From: Xanthostigma xanthostigma
Lineage: Eukaryota; Arthropoda; Insecta; Raphidioptera; Raphidiidae
Direction: 5' to 3'
NCBI GenBank assembly: GCA_963575645.1
Contig: OY754464.1
Span: 74,746,948-74,810,947 of the forward strand
Length of the DNA: 64,000 nucleotides
Shown: positions 22,138 through 30,968 of the stretch, piece after piece
Position numbering within the stretch: the stretch's first letter is position 1
Layout: the number at the start of each line of letters is the position of its first letter
Position numbers and translations under genes: made by a program
Notes under the pieces: model-generated
The model's database searches: none
What the model saw: the letters and a program-made list of their open reading frames with translations, nothing else
What the model was told of the DNA's origin: nothing

Positions 22138-22779
22138 TAAATAGACTTTTCCAAAAATGGTGCCAAAGTGTTTAGGAGGCTATGAAACGTCGAGAAATTT
22201 TGGTCCGACCCCTAGGTCCCGCCATCCGACCGACGCCAATAGTGTAAGTGCCTTATGGCAAATACACTAATAATATTTCAACTTGACTTAACTAAATATT
22301 CAAAACAAAAATAATTTTGGACGAAGTTATAGCCATCTGTTGGTAATGCTTTGCGGTGACCATCATAACTTTGTGCTGGTTCATCCAAAATCAATAAAAC
22401 AAAGAAAAGTCTTTAGTTTAATAGTAAATCTAAGACTTAATCGGAGATTTTTTTGTAAATTAATAAAATGGCGGCTTCTAAAAGCTTACAGCCGAATTTG
22501 CAGGAACAGATTGTTAAAAAAGTCAAAATTTTCAACAACAAAAAAATCCTTCGATAGTATTTTTTAAATAAATAAGAATTCAATTTTACTAAATCCTAGT
22601 TTTTTATGCACTCAATAAGCTGTAAAAATTTCATTCAAATCCATCGAGTGGTTCTTAAATTTCAGTGGTCACCGACTTCAGAAACATAGTTTCGAGAAAA
22701 ACGCATTTCATGTTTTAGTCTTACCTACACCGAGTCATCTAATCCTGATTCCTGGATCAGAAATAATTATCTCGGAAAC
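20797..22779. other. Intergenic stretch with an (AT)n microsatellite at 22086-22135
   Basis: No gene. The microsatellite follows GTTATAGCCCGCACAC, a common tail of old insect repeats. The frame at 22340-22567 has no recognisable domain. Confidence 0.55.
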
Positions 22780-23003
22780 TATTTATGGCCTTGAATAAGG
22801 AACCATCTCGATATTTATCTGGAATTATTAAGGGAAACCATGGAAAATCTCAACAAGATGGCCGGTACAAGATTTACCATTTCTCGGCGAGAGGCAACTG
22901 GAAAAAGTCCCAGCCAGATCTGTCTCTGCCGGAATTCAAACCCGGTACCTCCCGAATGCGAGTCTAGTGCTCTCACCACTACGCTACCCGCTCGATCGGT
23001 TTC
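22780..23003 (-). mobile_element. tRNA-derived SINE, copy 2
   Basis: Minus-strand copy with head GAGCGGGTAGCGTAGTGGTG, then GGGTTTGAATTCC as B box and the family body down to CCTTGAATAAGGAACC read inversely. It lacks the distal tail. Confidence 0.8.
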
Positions 23004-23388
23004 TTCTTGAATATCTTAGAGATAAAACGATATAACAAGGGCATTAATTGAAAAAGTGCAGACAGTTTTTCTCGTATAGTAATGAAAAACAACATTAGGA
23101 TGTCACCCGGTCCTGAACGTACCTAAATAAAACGAATGCAATAAATTTACTTTAAACTGATGTTGCCAGCCAATTTCCCATTTGCCCTGCTACCTTAATC
23201 TAAAAGCAGGTTATTAGCGTTTAAACAAACTTGAATTAAAAAACTTTTCGCTTGTAATCTACAAGCCATCTGATTTAGTCGTGTCGTATTGCAGACGCTT
23301 ATTTTTAAGTCGTTATTGTTGGATACTTGACTATAATAAACCCAAATTGAATAATTATCACGTTGGTTTACTTGCACAAAATTAGTAT
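23004..23388. other. Intergenic stretch, no feature recognised
   Basis: No gene or structure supported. Confidence 0.5.
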
Positions 23389-23960
23389 TGTTGCGTGGGT
23401 TCTTCTAGCAACAACAACAATGGAAAGCAGGTAAAAAACCCGACCTTCAGAGAATCGCCTGGAGAATGCAATGCAGGTAAAGAGAGGTTATCGGCCTTTC
23501 TAAAAGTTTCGATATTGTGAGGATTGAAGCTATAAAAGGCGAGCGGGTCAGTTAGGTAGTTGGTTAGTTCGTGAGTTGTTCATGTGCTCGGGTGTTGCGA
23601 CATAAATAATTATACTGTGAAGATAAATAAACGTTTGTGTAAACCATTGAGTGCAATTATATAAATCTGGTTTTACATAAATAACTTTTTGTAAATAGTC
23701 GTGTAAATATAGTTAATATATAAGGGTGAATAAGTGTACCAGATAAACTTTATTGTGTTTGTGTGTTGTAAATATTTTGTGTACATAATTTAGTAACTCT
23801 ATATTCTCTGTTACTTGGTTTTTTATTTTATTTTCCGTTAACGTTATTAGTTCTGTTAAGTTAAAGAAGTACGCTATCGTTTGTGTGTTTAACTGTTTTG
23901 TTAAACATTTATTATTGTAAATAAATAACTTCCACCACGGACTAGAATAGTTTTGTTAGA
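23389..23960 (+). mobile_element. Solo LTR, copy 2
   Basis: Starts TGTTGCG and ends TTTTGTTAGA, where the last C of the expected ...TTACA has changed to G. GTAT is duplicated at 23385-23388 and 23961-23964. TATAAAAGGCGAG at 23531 is a likely promoter. No primer-binding site or internal sequence lies on either side. Confidence 0.82.
23531..23539 (+). promoter_or_regulatory. Probable LTR TATA box
   Basis: TATAAAAGG lies about 140 bp into the LTR, a normal U3 position, with GTTAGTTCGTGAGTTGTTC downstream where transcription would begin. Confidence 0.55.
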
Positions 23961-24025
23961 GTATTATCCCCGGTCTGTCAGTAAACGTAGGTAGTAAATC
24001 AGAGCTGTAATTTATTAAAAAAAAG

Positions 24026-24332
24026 ACAGATTGCACTCCGGGAGTGCTGGCGGAAGTGAAAACTTGAATATTAACGTCTTACGAATTTTAGATCAAAATG
24101 GTTTGTATCATAGATTGCATTTTTATGTACGATATTTCAACGCTAGATGTCTAACGTTGTATAAATAAAAGTTTTCGTCTTACGCATATCTGACGATTTG
24201 ACGATCTGACGCGAGTTTAACATTTTTTACCCATTACAAAAAAAGTGTACAACGCGAGTTTTCCTGACGCGAGTTTAACATTTTTTACCCATTACAAAAA
24301 AGTGTACAACGCCGCTAAAGAAGTTTTCACTT
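24026..24332 (+). mobile_element. MITE-like element (GAAGTGAAAAC end), copy 2
   Basis: Carries TTGCACTCCGGGAGTGC at the left and GCCGCTAAAGAAGTTTTCAC at the right. A segment of about 55 bp (GCGAGTTTAACATTTTTTAC...AAGTGTACAACGC) is duplicated in tandem at 24212-24312. Confidence 0.7.
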
Positions 24333-24961
24333 CAAAAAATTGTTGATGTCAGATGACATTTAATGGTCACTTATATAATTAGTGAATTTTTATATTCACT
24401 AATTCATTTTGTGAGTATTGACTAATTCTACGTGGTATTAAACAGTGAATATGCACTTCTTATTAGTGAAAAATTACTTATTTACGTTTAGAGAGCATTA
24501 CTCGCGGCCTCGCGCTTGACAACTTGTTTTGGAAATTTGAAAAGTCCTGTGCCGGGTAGAATAAAGTTTACCTTGTGTACCTACATCTCTAAACGGTAAC
24601 ACTTTCGAACAAATTTACATAAATTGAAACGGTGTGAATTTTAGTAAAATGACCGTATTGCTGCTAAATGCTGCCTTAAAAAAAAACTTTGAACATTCAT
24701 AAAAATAATGTTCCGTGAAAACTTGAAAGTTCGAAACATATATTTTTTTACATATTTTATTGAGAGGCAATTTTTGCAGTAAAAGTTTCAAATCTTAAAA
24801 ATTGGTTAAGTGTATTTTTTTCAACACTGATTTACATAAAAACATATGCAAACTTATCAGACATAATTTTTAATTTAATATTCCAAAACTTCTTGAAAAA
24901 TAAAATTTAGTGCAACTGTTCGTGAAAATAATGTGACGAAAATGTAATTAGTTCTTAGATA
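24333..24961. other. Intergenic stretch with TAGTGAA hairpins
   Basis: ATTAGTGAA...TTCACTAAT near 24379-24404 resembles the hairpin at 3586. No gene. Confidence 0.5.
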
Positions 24962-25255
24962 CCGTATTTTTCGGACTATAAGACGCACCTCAAATTTACA
25001 AGATGATTTACAGAAAAATATACTTAAATAAATAAAATTATCGACCAATTTTTTCAGATATTAACAAAAATTATAAAATTATAGTTCAAGAATATATTTA
25101 ATGTATTTTAATGTTACTTTCGGGTCATAATTTTTTTTTATTGTTAGCATAAATTTAGAGACGATTTATTGAAAATAATATTTGTTACCTTCGGACCATA
25201 AGACGCACCCATTTTTCTATGTAAAAAGGTGCGTCTCATAGTCCGAAAAATACGG
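24962..25255. mobile_element. MITE with 28-bp terminal inverted repeats
   Basis: CCGTATTTTTCGGACTATAA (continuing GACGCACC) at the left is mirrored at the right with one mismatch, and a third partial copy (CGGACCATAAGACGCACCC) lies at 25193-25211. TA precedes the left end, CA follows the right end. This terminus is widespread in animal genomes and probably belongs to a TA-target superfamily. Non-coding. Confidence 0.8.
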
Positions 25256-25334
25256 CACATATTCTAAAATGAGACGTTTAAAAACTTCCTATGATAAAAA
25301 GGTTTGAAAACCATATTAATTATTTGTTACTATA

Positions 25335-26044
25335 TCTATACTAATATATAAAGCTGAAGAGTTTGTTTGTTTGTTTGAACGCGCTTATCTCAAGAACTAC
25401 TGGTTCAAATTGAAAAATTTTATCGAGGAAGGCTATAGGCTATATAATATCACGCTACGACCAATACGATCGGAGCATAAATGAAAAATGTTGCAAAATG
25501 TTCTCAAAAATGAGCTTCTATTTAGGCGAAATTCCGTAACTAAATATACCAATATTAGCCTACCGCATCAGAAGCCCGAATAGCTCAGTCGGTAGAGTAC
25601 GTGACTATTGATATCGGGATCGTGGGTTCGAGCCCCACGTTGGACGAATAAATTTTTATTTGTTTTTTATTTTCTACATTACTTACTTTCTTACATTTAA
25701 ATTTATTTTAATTTTATTTACGACTAATATAAAATTAAATAAATCTAATTAATAACTCATTTGAAAACTGTTATAACTATAGGGACCTATATAAAAATAA
25801 TTTTCCTACAGTGTTTTCAATTAAATATTTATTATATTTTCTAAATTCCAGTAATTATTGATTTAAAAGAAATTTATTATCTATACTAAAAAGTATAATT
25901 ACTGTTTTTTAACGACAAAATCTTTTGAACTCCGATCATTCTGAAATTTGGACACAACATTCATCTCGGTAAACTAAGATGAATGTGCGTACTCATGTCC
26001 CTTCCTTCCCCATTCGTTCTTTTGCACCCGGGTGGGACCGCTAG
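25335..26044 (+). mobile_element. Non-autonomous Helitron (tRNA-Lys-bearing family), copy c
   Basis: Starts TCTATACTAATATATAAAGC and ends CACCCGGGTGGGACCGCTAG followed by T. Part of the usual 3' hairpin (AAACCGGAC) is deleted here, so this copy may be immobile. Confidence 0.8.
25574..25646 (+). pseudogene. tRNA-Lys-like sequence inside Helitron copy c
   Basis: The closest match here to tRNA-Lys: GCCCGAATAGCTCAGTCGG at the 5' side and GTGGGTTCGAGCCCCAC as T arm. The loop CTATTGA would give ATT in place of CTT. Confidence 0.75.
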
Positions 26045-26776
26045 TGTATTTTAAAAAGTAGTTCTGAAATCTAATCTAATGTTATAATGAGGTAAAGTTT
26101 GTAAATTTGGATGTAGGTACATATATTTTTCAGTGTAATCAATTTTAAGATTTTATAATGTGCAAAAACGTCGACGTTTTTTTTGACATTTTTAAAATCT
26201 TAAAAATTGTTTACAGTGAAAAATTGAACGAAGGGTTTTCAACGAACTGGTTATTGACAAAGACGAATGTGCAATAATATACATTTCTGAGTCCTGAGGT
26301 TTGCCCCCCTCCCCAGATCTGGGGCTGGCTTTTGTAAATATATTTTCAGAGTCTAAGGTTATTGTCAATTGAAATTTTTTGCCATTGCTTTCTGTAACCC
26401 AGTATAGTTAAACTTCAAATATGTTAAATTCTTTGAGAAGAAAATATTATTTTTTAAACTTACCGTAAATACCTAAGTTTTTAATATTCGAGTCTATTAT
26501 GTATTCAATAAAAAGCAGATTAAATTTCAAGAAACGTCTAGACACATAACAAGATTAAATAAAGTGAAGAAGCGTTATTTCAATTTACTGGTTATAATAT
26601 AAAAGCCTTTGGCTTTGTCTTTTATTTACTTACTTTTCTGTTGTTTAATATAAAATAAAATAATGCATAGGTAATATAGAAACGGAGTAGTTGAAGAAAC
26701 ATTATTGTTAGATGACTCAAGATACGAACAACAGTGAACAGGCTCACTTTGTTAAACATTTTAATGATTGGCGTTA
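26045..26776. other. Intergenic stretch, no feature recognised
   Basis: No gene or repeat match supported. Confidence 0.5.
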
Positions 26777-27398
26777 TCTATACTAATATATAAAGCTGAA
26801 GAGTTTGTTTGTTTGTTTGGCTGAACGCGCTAAACTCAGAAACTACTGGTTCAAATTGAAAAAAAAATTTTTGTTGGATAGCCCATTTATCGAGGAAGGC
26901 TATAGGCTATATAATATCAAGCTACGACCATTAGGAGCGGAGCATTAATGAAAAATGTTGCAAAATGTATCTCAAAAATAAGCTTCTATTCAGGTGAAAT
27001 TCACTAACTAAATATACTCATATTAGCGTTGTGAGTACACAACGTCGGATGGCTCAATCGGTAGAGTATGCGACTGTCAATATCAGGGTCGTGGGTTCGA
27101 GCCCCACGTTAGGCGAAAATATTTTTATTTTTTTTTTATGTTCTACATTGCTTTCTTCTAAGGGTTACATTTAAATTTATTTTAATTTTATTTAATTAAT
27201 TAAAAAAAAATTATTAGTTTAAAAAAGTATAAATACCTACTGCTTTTTATCGACAAAAGCTTTTGAACGGTAACTCCGATCATCATGAAATTTGGGCACA
27301 ACACATATCTCAGTAAACTAAGATGAATATGTGTACTCATGTTTCTCCCTTCCCCGTTCGTTCTTTTACACCCGGGTGAAACCGGACGGGACCGCTAG
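26777..27398 (+). mobile_element. Non-autonomous Helitron (tRNA-Lys-bearing family), copy d
   Basis: Full-length copy: TCTATACTAATATATAAAGC at the start, ACCCGGGTGAAACCGGACGG then CTAG and T at the end. It contains the tRNA-like insert at 27044-27115. Confidence 0.82.
27044..27115 (+). pseudogene. tRNA-Lys-like sequence inside Helitron copy d
   Basis: A box TGGCTCAATCGGTAGAG and perfect T arm GTGGGTTCGAGCCCCAC. The anticodon loop is CTGTCAA, so a nominal GTC anticodon. Confidence 0.75.
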
Positions 27399-27887
27399 TC
27401 TTTGAATATACAAGATATTAATCACAAAATGAAAAAACTTGGAAAAAAAGCGCACATTAATTCAATTATTACTTCTGCTTTTCGTATGCAAGCATAAAAA
27501 GTTCATGAGGATTATTTAAGCAATACATAAGAAATAAATAGAAATTTTTCTTGCATTAAAATAAACATACACGTCATTTAACATTCAGGTGCAATTTATC
27601 AGCATTATTCATAGTACAGAAAGCAGGTCTTGCTTAAATTATAAATTCATAGTTATACGGTGCATTTTTAACACTCTTTTATTAATTTCACCTGTATGTA
27701 TGTAGGTATGTAATTTTCTCTCACTTCCAAACGTCTGAATAATTTGAAATTTTGCACACGTATTAAGAACTATTGACAATACAATAACCTATTTAAATAT
27801 TTATAAATACAGGGTGTCCCACGACATGATTGTCATAGCCTGGAACTGTTTTGCTGGGGTGATTTCAAGTCAAAAATGTCTAATGAA
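27399..27887. other. Intergenic stretch, no feature recognised
   Basis: No gene. Weak similarity to old DNA-element tails near 27720 only. Confidence 0.45.
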
Positions 27888-28085
27888 CGTAATTTTATAG
27901 AAGTCTGTTGACGACGAAAGATGTGCGCGCACGTTTTTACCTATACCTACCTTGTGCTGCTCATTGTGAATATGGAGTTTAAAATTGATATTGATATGAA
28001 CTTATTAATTAGCCATGTTCATAATAGGCCAGTGTTCGGCCCGTTACCCGTTGACTAAAACGGTCGTTAACAAGAGCCCTAACGC
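27888..28085 (+). repeat. Third copy of the 15.9-kb direct-repeat unit (partial)
   Basis: Matches from AGAAGTCTGTTGACGACG through CATTGTGAATATGGAGTTTA to AACGGTCGTTAACAAGAGCC. Confidence 0.7.
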
Positions 28086-28410
28086 GGACAAAGTTTGTGA
28101 CAAGAGAATTTTATATATAAAGAATTAAGTGACATATAATACTAGCGGTCCCGTCCGGTTTCACCCGGGTCTAAAAGAACGAATGGGGAAGCGAGGAACA
28201 TGAATACACACATTCATCTTAGTTTACCGAGATGAATGTTGTGTCCAAATTTCATGATGATCGGAGTTACCGTTCGATAAAAAGCAGTATTTATACTTTT
28301 TTAAACTAATATTTTTTTTAATTAAGTAATTAAGTAAAATTAAAATAAATTTAAATGTAAGCCTTAGAAGAAAACAATGTAGAAAATAAAAAAAAAAATA
28401 AAAATATTTT

Positions 28411-28482
28411 CGCCCAACGTGGGGCTCGAACCCACGACCCTGATATTGACAGTCGCATGCTCTACCGACTGAGCCATCCGAC
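28411..28482 (-). pseudogene. tRNA-Lys-like sequence inside Helitron copy e
   Basis: Minus-strand A box TGGCTCAGTCGGTAGAG and T arm GTGGGTTCGAGCCCCAC, anticodon loop CTGTCAA as in copy d. Confidence 0.75.
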
Positions 28483-28668
28483 GTTGTGTACTCACAACGC
28501 TAATATGAGTATATTTAGTTAGTGCATTTCACCAGAATAGAAGCTTTTTTTTGAGATACATTTTGAAACATTTTTCATTAATGCCCCTCTCCTAATGGTC
28601 GTAGCGTGATATTATATAGCCTATAGCCTTCCTCGATAAATGGGCTATCCAACAAAAAAAAAATTTTT

Positions 28669-29718
28669 AACTTCCCGCTATAAAAAAAAATATTTTTTTT
28701 TTAAAAACCGGGAAGTTATTGGTTTCACCTCGATTTTCGAAAATCGAGTTTTCGCCAGATCTCGACGTTTTGAGGTCCTAGGAAGCTATTGAAACTATTT
28801 TGGCGATGATGTCCGTAGGGCTGTATGTGTGTGTGTGTGTGTGCATGTAAACCGTTTATATCTTTTGAACAGAGTGTCCGACTGAAACGCGGTTTGCGGC
28901 ATCTGACGTGATCTTGGTAAACTTAGACTTCCTGAAAATTTGAAATGATTCGACCCAAAAAAATTTGATAAATCTTAAAAAAACAAGTTTCAAAAATTTT
29001 TAAAATTTTGTTTTTGTAAAATATTTTCTAAGCTACTAAACCAATTAATTCCAAAATCTAATCAGCTCTTCTCCTTAACAAACTGCGTCGATTTCCGCAA
29101 ACCGCATCAAAATCGGTTCATTTGTTCACGAGATACCGTGAACGAAAGAATCGTAAAAAAGTGTTTTTTTTTAAATGACTCTTAAAATTGTTATCAGATC
29201 AATTTTTTGTAATAAATTACTTTCTTAGGCTAAAAAAACTGCGTCGATCGCCGCAAACCAGATCAAAATTGGTTCATTTGTTCATGAGATAACGTGAACG
29301 AAAAATTAGGAAAATAGTAATTTTTTAAAATTACTCGTAAAATTCTTATCAAATCGATTTTTTTGTAATAATTTACTTTCTTAGGTTAAATAAACTGCGT
29401 CCATCGCCGCAAACCACATCAAAATCGGCTCATTTGTTCACGAGATATTGTGAACGAAAAATTTATAAAAAACTGTTTTTTTTTAAATTACTCGTAAAAT
29501 TCCTGAGATCGATTTTTCTGTAATAAATTACTTTTTAGGTTAAAAAATTGCGTCGATTGCCGCAAATCGCATCAAAATCGGTTCATTTGTTCGTGAGATA
29601 CCGTGAACAAAAATTTCGTAACAGTGTTTTTTTTTTGAGCTCGAAGAGCTAAAAAATAAACTTCTTGCTATATTGTATATATTTTTGAGCGTTTTGAACT
29701 CGAAAATAGTGGGAAGTT
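28669..29718. mobile_element. Element nested in Helitron copy e, with four internal about 155-bp repeats
   Basis: Ends AACTTCCCGCTA and, inverted, AACTTCCCACTA. Inside, CTGCGTCGATYKCCGCAAAC-like blocks followed by CAAAATCGGTTCATTTGTTC recur near 29085, 29240, 29395 and 29548. A (GT)n run lies near 28826. The class is unknown and no protein is encoded. Confidence 0.6.
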
Positions 29719-29832
29719 ACAGGAATGGCCTGCAGGGTCAAACTTCTTTTCAAATTTTTTTCAATTTGAACCAGTAGTTCCTGAGATTAGCGCGTTCAAA
29801 CAAACAAACTCTTCAGCTTTATATATTATAGA

Positions 29833-30078
29833 TGTAAACTTGCCAATTCAAAACTTGGCATAAAATAAAGTAACGTTGTTTAATCGTAACTTCGTGTGAA
29901 ATTATGGGTTAAATTATATAATTAGAATAATATATAAAATAAATCTTGTTACGTCAATCAGCAGAAACTTTTTTGATTATCTTGTTTTAACTCATCTAAG
30001 CAACTTTCATCATATAGGTATACGTCAAAAGTTATTTGTTCTCAATTTAGTTTTATCGCGAGCACTAACTTTAAGTTT
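29833..30078. other. Left flank of the CACTA element
   Basis: AT-rich, no feature recognised. Confidence 0.5.
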
Positions 30079-30094
30079 CATACCCAGGTAGGAA
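30079..30094 (+). repeat. Left terminal inverted repeat of the CACTA element
   Basis: CATACCCAGGTAGGAA, identical to the right terminus apart from a missing C in CACTA. Confidence 0.85.
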
Positions 30095-30715
30095 AGGACG
30101 AGTGGGCAAGGCTTGGACCTAGCTTGAGCCAAGCGTCACCAGCATAGGGCAAGACTTGGGGTCAGCCTTGGCTGAGTATTGGGCAAGCGTTGATCCAAGC
30201 CTAGGATGATAACAATGTTCCAAGCCTGGGCAAACAAAAAACCAATGCTGATCCAAGACTTGGGGCCAGTCTTGGCTGAGCATTGGGGAAACATTGATCC
30301 AAGCCTAGGAGATAACGATGTTCCAAGCCTGGGCAAACAAAAAACCAAGGCTGACCGAAGCCTTGGAGAACAAATAAACAGAGCTGGGCTTAGCCTTGGG
30401 AGCCGAAAAACCAAGGCTAACCCAAGCTTTGGGGAACAAAAAGAACAGGGCTGGCCCAAGCTTTGGGGAACAAAAAGAACAGGGCTGGCCCAAGCTTTGG
30501 GGAACAAAAAAACAGAGCTGGGCTTAGCCTTAGGAAACGAAAAACCAAGGCTAGCCCAAGCTTTGGGGAACAAAAAAATAGTGTTGGCCTAAGCCTTGGG
30601 AAACGAATAAATAGGGCTAGCCCAAGCCTTGGGTAATAAATAAACTGAGCTAGCCCAAGCCTTGGGGAACAAAAAAAACAGGGCTGTTCCAAGCCTTGGG
30701 AAACCAATAACCAAT
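30095..30715. repeat. Left subterminal repeat array, about 34-bp units
   Basis: Units of the type GCCCAAGCTTTGGGGAACAA followed by an A-rich stretch and CAGGGCTG recur with about 34-bp spacing. The near-palindrome CCAAGCYTTGG is in almost every unit. Outer units (to about 30350) are longer and contain CCAAGCCTAGG. In plant CACTA elements such subterminal repeats bind the accessory protein; the same role here is an inference. Frames across the array are repeat artefacts. Confidence 0.85.
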
Positions 30716-30811
30716 ATCATATCTGACATTATAATTGGGAAATCAATAACCAAAATCAGATCTGATAATATAGTTAGTATTGGTTTCCCAAGGCTTGGGA
30801 CAGCCCTGTTG
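30677..30811. repeat. Inverted repeat closing the left subterminal array
   Basis: ACAGGGCTGTTCCAAGCCTT (30677 on) is mirrored by AAGGCTTGGGACAGCCCTGT (to about 30810); the arms are about 34 bp with one or two mismatches and a spacer of roughly 65 bp. Confidence 0.8.
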
Positions 30812-30968
30812 AGTACTCCAGTGTGTGTTATTTACTACTCTCTTGCACTCACGAACTTCAAGTTTACATTGTAAATGTTTCATTTTCATTTTATTCAAAC
30901 ATTTTTACATTATTTTTGGAGTAATTGCCATTTTTTGTAATATGTATTTAAAAAAACGTTGATGTTAT

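Larger units (their letters stand above)
28142..29832 (-). mobile_element. Non-autonomous Helitron (tRNA-Lys-bearing family), copy e, with a nested insert
   Basis: On the minus strand it starts TCTATAATATATAAAGCTGA and ends at CTAG (28142). The tRNA-like insert is at 28411-28482. Its length is raised from about 640 to 1691 bp by sequence at 28669-29718 that no other copy contains. Confidence 0.8.

Noticed and set aside
20056..24332. A possible single 4.3-kb transposon bounded by long inverted ends
   Set aside because: The two ends are separate short elements of one family in opposite orientation; the paralogue at 46.5 kb shows that the left one is a complete 469-bp insertion.
30136..30874. 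Several frames with repeated proline/leucine or glycine-rich text
   Set aside because: By-products of the 34-bp left subterminal array and its inverted repeat.
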